From NCBI RefSeq assembly GCF_019059575.1, contig NW_024881518.1, positions 1,661,501 to 1,725,500 on the forward strand: 64,000 nt of DNA, given 5' to 3'. The notes beneath the pieces are model-generated. The model saw only the letters and a program-made list of their open reading frames with translations. It was not told where the DNA came from and ran no database searches. The stretch is from Amphibalanus amphitrite (lineage: Eukaryota; Arthropoda; Thecostraca; Balanomorpha; Balanidae). Position 1 is the stretch's first letter. The number at the start of each line of letters is the position of its first letter. Shown piece by piece: positions 47,906 through 60,227 of this stretch. Position numbers and translations under genes: made by a program.

Positions 47906-48990
47906 CTAGGGTGACCCGCTTGCTCCGCAACGCGAATAAGGGGTATTTTCGATCGGTGGGCGTTTGGTTGGTCTTGTGTCCGTGGGTTATGCATCCATTT
48001 CGGTCGATTGCCTTTTGACGGCTAAGCATTTTGGTTTGGGAAAAAATATCCATCGCATCGAGGTGCTGGTGTCTGATGAGCATGCGTTCTACTATAGAAC
48101 ATGTCATGTGTAGTTTATAACAAAGGTTGACGTAGGTTATTGAAAAATGAAAGCCATCGATGAGTTAGGTACTATGTAGAGGTTTGAAACATTTATATTT
48201 TTAAGAATACTGCTGCTCGTCATGCAAAAGCGATGGTTGGATTTTGGACAAAATTGAATGCTCTTTCCAACTATGCCATTTTCAACTGTCAAACGTACCA
48301 GGTTATGCAGTAAAACCCGTGTAATTAAGTAAGCCATTAACAAATACCATTTTCTCCAGCGATTTGTTCCACCTTGTTTTTGATCAATTAGCTTTTCACA
48401 ATTTTTCCGTGCGAGGCTGTGCATTTCTTTTGCCAACAGGCGTTGTTAGAACCCGCTCCGTCAAACAGTCACCCGAAAATAGCATTAAGTCCCAAATCTG
48501 TCCGAAACGTCAATTTTCCAGCATAAGTGCCCTCACGGGTGCACGTGGCGCGTGCCATCCCTGCACCGCACACCATTCGATAGCCCGTTCGATTCTCTAC
48601 ACGATACTGTGCTCCCCGATCGGGCCCACGGTTACCGAGATACTGCACGGGGACCGGACCCGTGTCGGGCAAATTTAGCCATTTTCGCACGATTTTGCAA
48701 GCCGATTTATACATGTATTGTAAAGTCTATGACGCGAATTTGCACTTTTTAAGCACGCGCCATGTGCTCGCTATCGATCCGATCGAGCTGAGACCCTCAA
48801 AGGCACGTTGCCCATTCTTGATCTATAAATCGCGAAAATTTCAGCGCGCCAGGCGCAACGGTCTGGCCTGTACCCCGCGCTAAGTAACACCATGCCGGGA
48901 CCTCGATAGCAGACAGAATCTACGTCACCACATCACCACACCACAACAAACCCGGCCCAAGGCAATACATGTCCCATATGAGCGCGTTAA

Positions 48991-49887
48991 CCCTCGCCGG
49001 CACAAGCCATTCCAGCCATTTTGCGTCCTTCGACAGCACAAGGGGGAGGGTGGTACGGTACGACCCCCCCCCCCGCGTTTGGCCCATGATCGAGCTAGAG
49101 CTTCGCGGAAAAAAGGAACGTGCTGCCCGTGACGAGAGTAAGCCGTTGATACTCAATTTTAAGGTTCTTGGTCATTGGTTGACCTTCCAGGTCAGGTCAA
49201 TGACCCAAAAATCGGGAAAATCGGGACCTGTTAGAACGTCGAAAGTGTGGCTGCTATAGGGTTTTTCGGGGTGCTGATCACGAATAGTTATCATGTTAGT
49301 TTTGATCACAGATGATGTCTTTATGCTAAATGCAGGTCAGGTCGGGTCAGGTCAGGTCAACCAGTAGGAGTCCTGCCGGGTATTTGTAGTACCTACGTGT
49401 CCGCCGCGGCTCTAGCAGCTTCGTAACATGTTACGAAGGCACCAAAACTACTTCGTGAATGTTCAAATGGTTGCTAAATTCGAATTCAGCTCCATAAACT
49501 AGCCTAGAAAGATGTATAATTTGAAAAAGTACCGAGGTCATAGGTCAATGACTTGACCTGGCCTTCAGGTGACCTTGACACCCACTCTAATGCATGGGAG
49601 CAGCATCAACTCATATGTTTGAACGCTTGAAACCACGAAAAGACTGCAAACGCGCGGCTAATGCGAGTCGGCATACGCCGGAACGCGATTCTGGCCAAAC
49701 ATGGTCTCGGAAATTAGGTCACAGGTGAAAGGTCATTTTAGTCAGGGTCATGCAATTTCTAGGGTAGGTGTAAAACTGATCAACGCGAGGGTACTGAAAG
49801 TTACGTCGCGATCGGCCGCTTTTTACGCGAGTTATTCGCGAAAAAATTAGGGGGTTGCATCAATCCCTCCCCCTGTGCCGGCGAGGT
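48991..49887. mobile_element. TTAA element, family E, nested in the hAT element
   Basis: TTAA at 48987-48990; the right flank reads GGTTTAA (TTAA 49888-49891, one base altered). Ends are CCCTCGCCGGCACAAG and CTGTGCCGGCGAGG. The right-end hairpin GTTGCATCAAT is intact; the left one is degraded. It aligns inverted to 38522-39245. Confidence 0.85.
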
Positions 49888-50348
49888 TTAAAACTTCTTG
49901 TGATCGAATTTACGTAATGAAGAAGGATAAAGGCACAATCTTCTACAGCAGCCAATAGATGACTTAAGACAGGCATATGGAACTACTTAAATCTTGTCCG
50001 ATAGAAGCAGGCTACAGCTCCGTTTGCATATATGCTATGCGTATTGCGGAAAGGGCACATTTCGTCCTCGAAAGAAACGAATTCATACGTCATAGTAACA
50101 TGTTTCTGTCATGGTCAATTCGCGTAGAAATTGAACACCGGGTGATTACCGAGCTATTGTTCTATCAAAATTTTCCGATTCAAACTCGCTCAGGGTTATC
50201 GTGTAGGTAAAGGGGGCCCGCTCAGCAGAATGCGTATGAAATATGGAAAGATTCTGAAAAATGGGTGGGGGGCCCGCACACTAGGGGGCCCGCTTTGGAG
50301 GCGATGACCCCCCCGAAACGAAATCCTGGCTGCGCCACTGTCTGACAC

Positions 50349-51803
50349 CGTTCACACGTCGGCGTGTCTTTATTTTTTTTTTTTTCACGGAACACAGACA
50401 CAGGTGGTAAATCACGCTGCATCATACCCAGTTGTTATTGTCTTGGTAGCCGCTGTTTAATAACTAGAGATCTGATTCGTGACAGTCAAAGACAGGCAAT
50501 TTGCGTCAGTAGAACTATCAGGTTTTCTTCAGATGAGAGATCGGAGTTGTCGTAAATCAGCATGATGTGATTCAGTTCGTTTTGACAAGGTGTAAATCAA
50601 CGTACGATCCAGTATATAATCGATCGCTTTAATGTCCGGAAAACGTGGTTTATTTCTCATTAGCTGCAAGTTAATGTAACGTAATGTTTTCAGCGTTTAG
50701 TTAGTCGTGAAACTCCGTGCGTACCTCAATTCGTTATAAGCGTAACTCAGTACTGAGCGGTTCGTGTCATTTCTGGGTCTCAGGCAAGGTTGACATGTGA
50801 AACAAAGCCCATCAAGGCCGTTACCTTGTTGACGATTAACAATTTGTCATTTCCGGCGGGTTGAGTGCCCGAGCTCGAGCAAAAGCCAGTCAAATTTGAG
50901 GTAAATTAACGTAAGCCCGAGATGAGCTTAGTAATTTGACGAATCAGTTGTGATTTTGAATTATATTCTATTGGCCGACATTTTTGTTTTCGCTCCGCTG
51001 TCATTTAATCGAGACGTGACCTACCTGTGAAATTAACATGCTCTACCTAACAGTTAACGTTACCTGGTTTGTATTTCCGGCAATATACCCCATAATCATC
51101 ATTTGATTTCACGATTCTGATCGAGTGGGGCCAGAACGATTTTGCTAAGCTTAATTTTAAATTTGCCCGAACGCCGCTCATTATCTCCGACAATTAACGA
51201 CGATATCAATACCGTTTATGAATGATTTGAATGATCCTGCCCGCGTGCGGCCCGGGCCTTCCAGCCGACTGCCTGTCGCCGGCTCGGACCGACCCGGCTA
51301 ATCCCCTGGGAATGTGCGTGGAAGGATGGGGCGTCCCGCTGTGGGGGCCGGCGCCGGTCGAGAGAAGCGGCCATCTTTGGGCACCCGGTCGGTCCCGGCC
51401 GCCGCGCCGGTCCTGCGGCGGCTAGAGCAATTAGCGCGTGCCACTGGCCGTCCAGCGCGGGTTCACAGGGAAACTGGGATGGGGCGCTAGGTCCGACGGC
51501 GGCACACGATCACTCGACGCGGTGGTAGAGCACCGACTGAAGACGGAGCATGGATGCGACGCGTGTAAGAATGTGATCTATCGACATTCCACCTTTCCTA
51601 TCAGTCTTCTCCGAGTGATCGTTAATGCAGTCTCTGAGTGTCGGCCAGTCGCTCTGCCGGCTTGTCGGCCTGTCAGTCCGTCAGTTTGCCGTTCACGGTC
51701 TGATGGTCTGTCAGTAGGGCAGTCTGTCTTTCTGTCTGTCTGTATGTTTGTCTTTCTCTCTTCTCTCTCTTCTCTCTCCCTCCCTTCTCCCTCTCTCCCT
51801 CTC

Positions 51804-51845
<42 letters not shown>

Positions 51846-51859
51846 TTTCTCTCTCTTTC

Positions 51860-51929
<70 letters not shown>

Positions 51930-52819
51930 TCCCTCTCTCCCTCTCTCTCGCATTCATGGCCACCAAAACGCGTTTCATGTCGTCAGTCGGTAATCCGCGA
52001 TTGTGTCATCGGGTCTGCTGCGTATATGACGTCACGGAGGAGGTGCTGTCTCGGGACGCGTGGGGAGGACGGGCCCCCAACCCGCGGGCGCGGCGACGCC
52101 CGGGCCGGACGGGCTCGGCCGTGCTAATGATCAGGGGATCGGCGGGTGACCCTCGCTGCTCGCACCGCGCTGGGGTGCGGGATAACAATGGCTCAGCCGA
52201 ACCCGCAGTCAGAGGTGACCTGTGGCCCACTGAGAGCGGCCATCGCTACACGGACCGCCGAGTCATTAACAATTATACCCGGATTGACACAAACATTACC
52301 GATGATTGAAATAGGGTCAGGCATCGATTACAACTTCCAATTGTTTAAGTCGGACAATGTTTTTCTTTTTACAAATGGGGGGAGGTAATGCTTTGTCAGA
52401 GTTACATGGTTTGTCGAAATTAGAACACTGTCTTTTATCGCAGTACAAAATGCTTATCGGTAAGACTCGAGGAAAGGAATGAAGATAAATCGTATCGAAT
52501 TCCGAGGTATTATATTAGGGAATAATTCGGGGCTGCGAGGCCAGTCTATGCGTGTCGTACCCCCGTGTACGTTGTGTTCACCGACACGGTTGTCTACACT
52601 TACGGCTGATGGGAAACAGGGACGGGTTATTGTCTGGGTTGAACGATTGAATATGCAATTATGATTGATCGCATTCGGGCCTAAACTCACTTTAAACGTA
52701 CAAATAGGATTATTGGTTAAAGCATCAGTGGTAGGGGACGTTTAACGTTGGTGATTTAGAGGTGCTAAATTTTAGCGATTGGTTTGTTCCGGAACGGTAG
52801 GTTAAAACGGCTGGGTTAT
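50349..52819. other. intergenic stretch without gene
   Basis: Mostly AT-rich unique sequence. 51240-51430 is GC-rich with no supported frame. A perfect TGACGTCA lies at 52027-52034. No RNA gene seen. Confidence 0.5.
51770..51950. repeat. CT microsatellite
   Basis: About 180 bases, mostly CT, with CCCT and CACT interruptions. Confidence 0.95.
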
Positions 52820-53174
52820 AAGGGGAACGCCATGAGGGCGCGGGGAACGCCACGAGGGCGCGGGGAACGCCATGAGGGCGCGGGGAACGCCATGAGGGCG
52901 CGGGGAACGCCACGAGGGCGCGGGGGAACGCCATGAGGGCACGGGAAACGCCACGAGGGCGCGGGGAACGCCATGAGGGCGCGGGGAACGCCATGAGGGC
53001 GCGGGGGACGCCATGAGGGCGCGGGGAACGCCATGAGGGCGCGGGGAACGCCATGAGGGCGCGGGGAACGCCATGAGGGCGCGGGGAACGCCACGAGGGC
53101 GCGGGGAACGCCAGGAGGGCGCGGGGAACGCCATGAGGGCGAGGGGAACGCCATGAGGGCGCGGGAAACGCCGT
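52820..53174. repeat. 20-bp minisatellite, about 17 copies
   Basis: Unit GGGGAACGCCATGAGGGCGC, with few substitutions (CACGAGG or CAGGAGG variants) and one or two single-base slips. Frames on the minus strand give a repetitive PAPSWRSPRPHGVPRALMAF-like peptide and are not genes. Confidence 0.97.
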
Positions 53175-54123
53175 GGGCGGAGACGGGAGAGACCAATGGA
53201 ATCAGCGATGTTACGACCATTTCGCCCGGGGCGCGCTTTACAGTCGTCGAAATTAATGGAACCTGCCGCAAAGGGAAAGTTAAGTGAAATGGGAAGGGAG
53301 GGAATATCTTCGTAATTCCTGTTTTAGTAAAAGGTGCCAGATGAGTTCATCGAGGGTGGAAGTATATATCTATATATAATAGTATGGATATGAATAGCCA
53401 TAGTTTTGGCCGCACCTGGTTATAGGAAAAAAAACAGTACGCAGCATTCAACTATCCGTTGCACACCACTGGGGGATGTTAGGTAAAGAGGGAGGGACCA
53501 GAGTCGTGACCTGGTATATTCATAGGTAAGTAAGGATTGTCGAATGTATGAAGGATGAATGAATGAGCGAGTGATTGTGGTTAGATCCAGTGGGAGGCAC
53601 TCCTCTGTGCAGTGGTAGGGAGATGCCGCGTCACCAAAGTAGGGTTAATCATTAATATAAACTGACCCGAGTGAGGGTTGAGAGAGAGCCTCGGGCAGTC
53701 AACCTGATTAAATTATCCTCTTTGAATGCCCATAACCCAATGACCCATCACCGTACAGTGTAGCAGCCTATATGCCCCAGTGACTGACCAGCCTCGCAAA
53801 TCAAACAAACAAATAATTATCTTGAAGCTGAGCCCCGCTACAGAAGGATGTCACCTGAACCCTCGGAGAAGTCATCTGAACCTTCGGAGAAGGTGCAGGA
53901 CCTTACCGCAGTGGAGGGGGGGGGGGGGGAATTTCGTCAACTCCTGTTTTTTTCTCGCTTTGGATACCTACCAAAGGTATCCACTATCCAAGCATACCTT
54001 TGGAACCTAAAGGTATGCTCCACTGCTCTTTTTTCGTGACCAAAGTCTTACAACTTTCCCACGAGTAAAAACAAGCCAATATATTTTGATATTCACGGCA
54101 TTTACTGAGATTAACGGAAATTT
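53175..54123. other. intergenic stretch without gene
   Basis: Unique-looking sequence with a short direct repeat near 53850-53895 (CCTCGGAGAAGTCATCTGAA and CCTTCGGAGAAGG). Nothing else supported. Confidence 0.4.
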
Positions 54124-54634
54124 CTGAGTATGAGCGGCCGGCCGACCGGCCGCGGTCACGGTTCTGCGACGCTTATATCTCAGCAACCACTTGACCGATT
54201 TACACGCGGTAATTTTTGTACGGTAGCTTCATTCCTTCTACCAAGTATTGGACTATTCCCGATGCATGTGGGTGACCCCTTATGCACGTGCCACGTGCAA
54301 AACGAAGAGGTGTCACTTTTGTAATTGTTGCAATATCTCGGTAACTAGGTACTTGGCCGATTGCGCTGAAAGTTGGCATGTAGGTAGGCACCCACTAGGC
54401 AATGCATATCCATGTGCCAGAGTTGGGGTGCTGCTGCACGTGCGCACGTGCAGGGGTCGATTCTAGATCTCGACAATGGCTGGACCGATGGCGCTCAAAT
54501 TTGGCAAACAGGGACCGGTTAGTAGGGTGCCGTGCACAAGTCAGCTGGAGGTACCCCGTCGAAATTTCGCACGTGCAAAGCTCACCCTCTCGCTCGCTCC
54601 GTTAGTCGCCCCAAAAGGCGTTATACTGGTTTAT
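54124..54634. mobile_element. CACGTG-module repeat, copy 2
   Basis: Same order of motifs as 28430-29330 but shorter: GTATGAGCGGCCGG start, ATATCTCAGCAACC modules, the palindrome TGCACGTGCGCACGTGCA at 54435-54452, and AAAAGGCGTTATACTGG at the end, directly abutting the TTAA element to its right. Confidence 0.65.
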
Positions 54635-54637
54635 TAA

Positions 54638-55553
54638 CCCGGCGGTTGCTGGGGTATTTCGCCACCCACCGTTTGCTGGGGGGGGGGGGGCGTTAAACGC
54701 CCCCAGCCGATAACTCGAGAACCAATAGGCGCAGCGAAACGCACGAGGCGGCAAACGAAAGAACGCGACGAGACATTTCAGATGAGTACTTTTAAGTTGA
54801 ATTTTGAGGTCACAGGTCGGGTCAAGGTCAGGTCAAACACCTGAAATCGGACTTTCAGTAGCATGGACTTCAGGACTTCGCAATGGGCGCCTCTCGTCAT
54901 AAACTCTGTCAAAACGGTGCACAATCCATCATATAAGGCCTACAAGAGTGTCAGCTCCATGTAGGGGTCAGCCAAGCATAGGTCAGGGTCAAGGTCAGGT
55001 CAACCGGCCAGGCACATATCCCCGAAAATCAAAACTGATATTCGCAGCCTGTGACACATGTTTTATGGGTACTTTGGGGCGTAGAACACGATGGTGACAT
55101 TCATTTTATCATATGTGTACGTGTTTGGCTAAAAAAGTTCAATTTAAGAAATGCATGTATCATGGTCGTGAAGTAGTCGCGAGAAATTGCAAAGATTTAG
55201 TTCAAGATTTTGGAAAATGCGGAACGATAATCAATAATCGAAGATAGCCATTTGATTGGTCATGGTATTGGCAGTTCAATGGCGTTTACGGCATGTCTGT
55301 ATGTCTATTCTGTGATTTTATATGATTTTTTGAACATATGCCGTTTTTGGTCGAAAACTCAGAAATCATGACGTCACTAAAACCTCGATATCTCAAAAAT
55401 TTTCTGAACGATTTTTTGAAACTTTGTCACAATAAACTTCAATTAAATCCCTACAGGTACCCAAAATTTGGCGCGCCTGCGGCGCGCCGTTTTTATGCTA
55501 TGGCCCGGCGAAAAAAGTGGGGGCGTTTAACGCCCCCCCCAGCAACTCGCGGG
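54638..55553. mobile_element. TTAA element, family F
   Basis: TTAA at 54634-54637 and 55554-55557; ends CCCGGCGGTTGCTGGGG and CAGCAACTCGCGGG. Terminal hairpins have loops GCGTTAAACGC and GCGTTTAACGC. GGTCA pentamers occur near 54805-54835 and 54980-55000, and a GGCGCGCCTGCGGCGCGCC hairpin near 55470. Confidence 0.87.
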
Positions 55554-55719
55554 TTAAATGGCGTGAATTGTGAAGCAGGTGGGCATAACACTTCATAACT
55601 GAAAGGATGGGGTAATTGGGTACCTGTTGCCGTTTTAGCAATAGCCTTTTTGTTCATCCCATTCGGCATTGCTTTTCTTTTTTTTTAACATTAGATCGAC
55701 CGTCGAACCCAGTCGGCAG

Positions 55720-56010
55720 TCGTTCCTAACATTGGTGAAGACCCTCACCTGCATTGCTCAAGATTAGTGAAGGATCCTTCACCAATCTAAAACTTTGGTG
55801 AAAGGTATCCTTCACCAAAGAGATACGTTGCTACACCTATGACCATAGGTATGTAAAATTGATGCCCGGAAAAGTCCTGAAAGTTTGGTGACGATATCTG
55901 CAGACTGCAGTCGTTTAGGAGATAGCAACGGAAAAGGACAGAGGGACCGTTTCGACCCCCCCCCCCCGCTCCGGGGCGCGATTGGGCATTGGCTCTTTCC
56001 TGATTCGCTA
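55720..56010. mobile_element. fragment of a TTAA-like element end with nearby hairpins
   Basis: 55845-55975 in reverse carries the same TATCTCCTAAACGACTGC and CACCAAACTTTCAGG module followed by a C-run. 55725-55805 holds palindromic TAGTGAAGGATCCTTCACCA and TTGGTGAAAGG units. No TTAA ends found. Confidence 0.5.
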
Positions 56011-56075
56011 TCTCTGATCGGGAGCTTTTGCTCCCGTCCGAGCTCTGCGCAAGGAAAGTCACCCACGGTCACCTG

Positions 56076-56089
56076 GTTGCTATGGCGAC
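56076..56089. promoter_or_regulatory. RFX-type X-box upstream of candidate gene
   Basis: GTTGCTATGGCGAC fits RYYNYY-N2-RRNRAC, the X-box bound by RFX factors. It lies 178 bases before the ATG at 56267. RFX X-boxes close to start codons mark cilium/centriole genes in animals; here the functional link is inference. Confidence 0.45.
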
Positions 56090-56266
56090 GTAACAGCTAG
56101 TCGGTGGATCAGCTGATTCACCCGGCGCTTTTTCGATGTTTTCCGTGTGACTTGGATACCTGCGATACGTGTCTGGGAGGTCTGGGAAGTTAGGACGGGG
56201 AATACCGTTTTATTGTTGGTGACTACCTAGTAATTACGTGTTTTTGTTTTCAACAAACCCTTTGAA

Positions 56267-56583
56267 ATGGCTTCAGTGAACGCGTGTAGGTGTCCGAGTG
56301 GTATTGCAGCTCAACGGGATCCGTTACTGAATGTAAAATCTGAGCAATGCGGCGACATTCGAAACATGGACAGCTGCAGGCCCGTGCCGATCCCAGATCC
56401 TTGCAAGCCTTTGGAGAAACCGCAAACTTTCGGGCTCAATCTCAACCTCCAGTCCATGACAGGCCAAGACTATTCATCAGCGACTGGATGTCAACTTGTT
56501 CGCTCTGCAAATATTATAGAATGGGATCAAATGAACGACCGCAAAGTGTTCGGAGCCAGATCGGACAAGGAGAACTCCGAAAT
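56267..56583 (+). CDS. candidate first coding exon of an unidentified gene
   Basis: I do not recognise the product. The ATG has G at -3 and G at +4. The frame is open for 105 codons and is followed by a textbook donor GTGAGT at 56584, which is used here instead of the in-frame TGA that overlaps it. The peptide starts MASVNACRCPSG, is polar and Cys/Pro-rich with no membrane segment, and ends SDKENSEM, containing a KEN sequence of the kind used as an APC/C degron. Codon use looks natural and the sequence is not repetitive, unlike surrounding frames. It leaves in phase 2, which matches the exon at 60145. An X-box lies upstream. Confidence 0.5.
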
Positions 56584-56689
56584 GTGAGTATCTTATGTGG
56601 ACAGGTCAAGGCCCGCTACAGACAAACATGCACCTGACTGCCTGAAGCATGTTTACTTACACCTCGCACTTGCAGGAAGGGAGGGGGGG

Positions 56690-58620
56690 GGGGTCTACCA
56701 TGGATCCCCACATCTCGTTTCTTTCACGAATAACTCGCATAAAGAGTGACCGATCGTGAGGAAACTTCCACTACCACCAATCTATTATATTTTACACCTA
56801 CCCTAAAAGTTTCCTGACCCCGGCCCAGCCCAGATGACCTTTGACCTGTAACCTGTTTCTCGAGACTGTCAGGCCAGGCAGGGTTGAGATTCGGCGTATA
56901 GGTCGGCGCACGTTGTCCGTAATTTTCTAGACTTTTTGTGATGAGAAACGTGTAACATGTGAAATGGTGTTTGTCCAATGCATTGTGGTCCGGATGTCAA
57001 CGTCACTTGAAGATCAGGTCAAGGTCGGAGGCCTTTGGTGACCTCGGATGGCCTTATCAAATTTTACGATTTTGGGGTATTCTTATTTCGAAAATAAGCA
57101 GTCACTTAGACATTTGGCAAGTACCTAGTTTTGGTGCTCATGCAGCATACCTACTGTTAACGCCAGACCCCTTGAGACCCTAATTTTTCGCGATTACTTT
57201 TAAATGCGTGAAGGAATTTCAACCAAGCTCAGGACATGGCCGTTTCAAGACAGGCCGAAACTTTTACAATTTAGATATTTTATCGCCATTTCAATATTTC
57301 AGGCACTTGTCATTGACTCGTAATGTTAAATTTCGAGCAAGATTTTCATCCGGTGTGTAGAGGCTATCACCAGTCAGTCTGTGATACGTTATGACGTCAC
57401 AGCTAAGCCCCGCCTCTGTGGTCTTGGCCTGCGGCGGTTTCGGGCCGGCGCGCGGTCACTCTCGCTGTGGCGGGGAGCGGGGACGGGCGACGGGCGAGCG
57501 GTGCCGAAAGCCGGCGGAGTTGAGCGTAGCGTCTTGGCTGACAGTGCCCAGAGAGCGACATGATGACTAAGGAGTCATAAATGCTCATTGCGCATTGCTT
57601 CTACAATGCGCATTGAGCATCCACCACTCAATGCGCATCAACCACTCATGTTCGCTGATATATATATTTTTTTTTATAAGCTGCAAATGACGGGCAGATG
57701 GCATATAACTGACATAAGGTTAGGAAATATTCACCTGTATTTAAAGCCTATGGCGTTGCAGATAATGCGATAATGGGATGTCGGATGTCACCAAGTAGCT
57801 GCCGATTTGTACATCGCTATGCAACCATCGAACAACGCAATAATAAGTTAATTGCCTGAGCTTCACATCATACGGCTCGCTCGTATTTCAAACAGATACC
57901 CTACATCGAAAATCGTATTTGTTAGGAATCGTTAACGTTTGTTCGAAGCACGACTGAGTACCTAGTAGGTTGAGGAGTGATGGTCCTCTTGGTCCTATAT
58001 ACAAGAGTCAACAAGAGCCTAACATTTACTTGACCGTCTGCTGCAATTGACTCATAGCACGTGAAGCGTCAGCGAAATTCATAGTCCTTCACAGATGGCA
58101 GGGGTGTCGTTTGTACAGAGGTCCCTGATGGGCACGGGTCAATGCCGCAGTCGTGGGCGGAGCCTAATGTCATATGACGTAGAAAGCCTCTATCCAGGAT
58201 GGAAAAACAGTTAACATTACGAGTCAATGACAAGTGCCTGAAATATTGAAATGGCGATAAAATATCTAAATTGTAAAAGTTTCGGCCTGTCTTGAAACGG
58301 CTATGTCCTGAGCTTGGTTGAAATTCCTTCACACATTTAAAAGTAATCGCGAAAAATTAGGGTCTCAAGGGGTCTGGCGTTAACAGTAGGTACATAATGC
58401 GAAGCTGTCAGCCTGACACCTTATAGGTACTATATGGATAGCTGGCGAGAGCCCTACTGGTTGACCCGACCTGACCTGACCCGACCTACCTCAAATGCAT
58501 GAATGCATCGTCTTTGATCAAAATCAATGTAAAATTCGAAATCAGGTCCTCGAAAAAGTATAACAACCTCTTTTCAAGAAATTCTAGTGGGTATGTCTAG
58601 ATTTTCCCGACGTTTAGGTC
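56690..58620. mobile_element. diverged family E TTAA element split by an insertion
   Basis: 56715-57150 matches the left part of the family E copies (AATAACTCGCATAAAGAG, ATGACCTTTGACCTG), and 58385-58620 matches the rest (GGTTGACCCGACCTGACC). The two halves are separated by the inverted-repeat element at 57154-58386. The outer ends are too diverged to place exactly. Confidence 0.65.
57154..58386. mobile_element. 1.2-kb element with about 200-bp inverted ends
   Basis: The left arm (CTGTTAACGCCAGACCCCTT onward, to about 57350) and right arm (about 58195-58386) are inverted copies. TTAA occurs at 57157-57160 and 58380-58383, either as target duplication or inside longer inverted repeats. The middle is unique, with a GC-rich part at 57390-57560. 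No transposase. Confidence 0.8.
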
Positions 58621-60144
58621 GAAAAAATCGGGACACTTCCGGTTTTCGAAGTTTTGGAATGCCAGGGAACGCAGCAGTAGACAGCGAACACCATTTCGTA
58701 TTGGCACATCCTGTATTTTTTTCAAGATTTCCGAGAGCAACCTTTCTTATCAGCATCATTTTCATAACTATTTTTTTCAGCTTTATGTTATCCAAATATG
58801 TCACACCCCTCTCGGGACTTGAATGTGAGACTTCGATCCAGCCTCATATCGTCGCGACCTTTACCCAGCAATTTCTAATGCAGCCTGCGCGCTTCAGCCT
58901 CGGAATCTTGTACTCTCTGCACTTGCAGCGCCGCTGTTTATTGCCATTGTTGTCTGCGCAGTGAATGTTTGCATCGAGCTCTGATGCGGTGCTGGCTGAC
59001 TGCGTGTGAATCGCCTCGCCTGGTCTGTCTGCCTGACTGCGCGCCGGGCCTGTATTGCTCGTTGGTCACAGTTGAGTTGACGCTGCTCGGCAGCCCACCT
59101 CAGCCAATATCGGCGTGTAGGCGACCCGCCGCCTGTCCCCCGTCCCAGACGGATCCGGATAGCCGACACCGTTATTGGATGCCGAAGGACAGATACTGGG
59201 TGCCGCCGGTGCACCGGAGCGATCACGCCCCCGAAGAAGCAGTGTAGTCATATGTGTGATTGGCCCATGGATGGCTCAGACCTAGATTTTCAGGCTGTCG
59301 CTATCAGGGGTAGCCAGTAACAGTTGGTAGCATTAGGCCAAATGGGCGCTCAAAAACTACTATCCCATAGGGTTTGCATGTTAAATCGACCTTTTTCAAG
59401 CGAGCCCCATACGTAAGCTAAAAGAAAAAGTGCCAATATTATTGTGGGGAAAGGTAGTCTCAAGCTTCCTCTACAAACTTTTAATCTAGCGTTTTTCGAT
59501 GCGGGGGCCATAACAGGTCCAAAAAGCATTGGGCGCTGCTAGAGGTACCAAAAGCCCCTCCATGAGAGCACTAGTTCCTGCGCATGCGCACATTGCCTCA
59601 ACCCTGTACTAGCATAAGTTGGCGATACTGCTCACGGACTCGATCAGCCAATGAGCGTCCCCGATTTTTTTAACAGATGTCGCTAGCATCACGTAAATCC
59701 TGCTTGCGAACACATTTCACGAATGAAACAGCTGCGCCATTTCCGCCTTCCATTGATTCCTTCCATCTTAGTATCAACTATAGGCTTTTCCACTAACTTT
59801 ATGCTAAGTTTTAAACTATGGTTAGTATGTTATTTCTGGTTCATATAATTTAAAAATAACTGCTTTATGAATGTGGCTTTTCTCGTCAGAATGGAATACT
59901 CTATTTATTCCATATTAAAAAAAAATATCACCTTCCATGTAACTCATCCAGGTAAAATGGGCGCTTTCCGCGTCGTTGGTGTACCCGTTGTTCTATATAC
60001 CCTGGTCGCTATGGCCCCGTCTTAGGGTAATCAGCTTTTGGTGAATTTCGAACGCTGTGGGGGAGGGACATGTAGTGTACCCTGGATACCCTGTGACACA
60101 CCAGTGGCTGTTCTGACTGTACCGTCACTGCCTTCTGCCCGCAG
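58621..60144. other. probable intron of the candidate gene
   Basis: No supported feature. It contains GC-richer DNA at 58960-59230 and two direct copies of AAATGGGCGCT (near 59340 and 59956), perhaps ends of an old insertion. Confidence 0.35.
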
Positions 60145-60227
60145 GCTGAGGGAGCTCAGCAAGCGTCAGCAGGACGAATGTCTCACCACGTCCCGACACC
60201 GTGCCGCCGACACCACCAAAAAACTCG
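60145..60227 (+). CDS. candidate second exon, coiled-coil-like
   Basis: Acceptor TGCCCGCAG ends at 60144 and donor GTACGT starts at 60228. With incoming phase 2 it reads LRELSKRQQDECLTTSRH, then RAADTTKKLG: a charged, helix-forming segment with Leu/Ala spacing typical of coiled coil. Phase 2 is exactly what the exon at 56267-56583 provides. The protein family is not recognised. A second open frame exists but is less gene-like. Confidence 0.5.

Larger units (their letters stand above)
46687..50340. mobile_element. 3.65-kb hAT-type transposon, no transposase
   Basis: Perfect 8-bp target duplication TCTGACAC (46679-46686, 50341-50348). Ends are CAGTGGCGCAGCCAGG and CCTGGCTGCGCCACTG, followed inward by GGGGGGTCA. 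It contains an AG tract, a 1-kb minisatellite and a nested TTAA element, with no recognisable hAT transposase domain. Confidence 0.95.

Noticed and set aside
46604-48107. Long Gly/Pro/Arg-rich open frames of 300-400 residues on both strands
   Set aside because: They run through the GGGCCC minisatellite, exist in several frames at once and have no start, splice or domain signals.
52725-53271. PAPSWRSPRPHGVPRALMAF-like repeat proteins on the minus strand
   Set aside because: All three frames of a 20-bp minisatellite are open; the same peptide arises from different frames.
53848-54039. Open frame with repeated SEKSSEPSEK
   Set aside because: Short direct repeat next to a poly-G run; no splice or promoter context.
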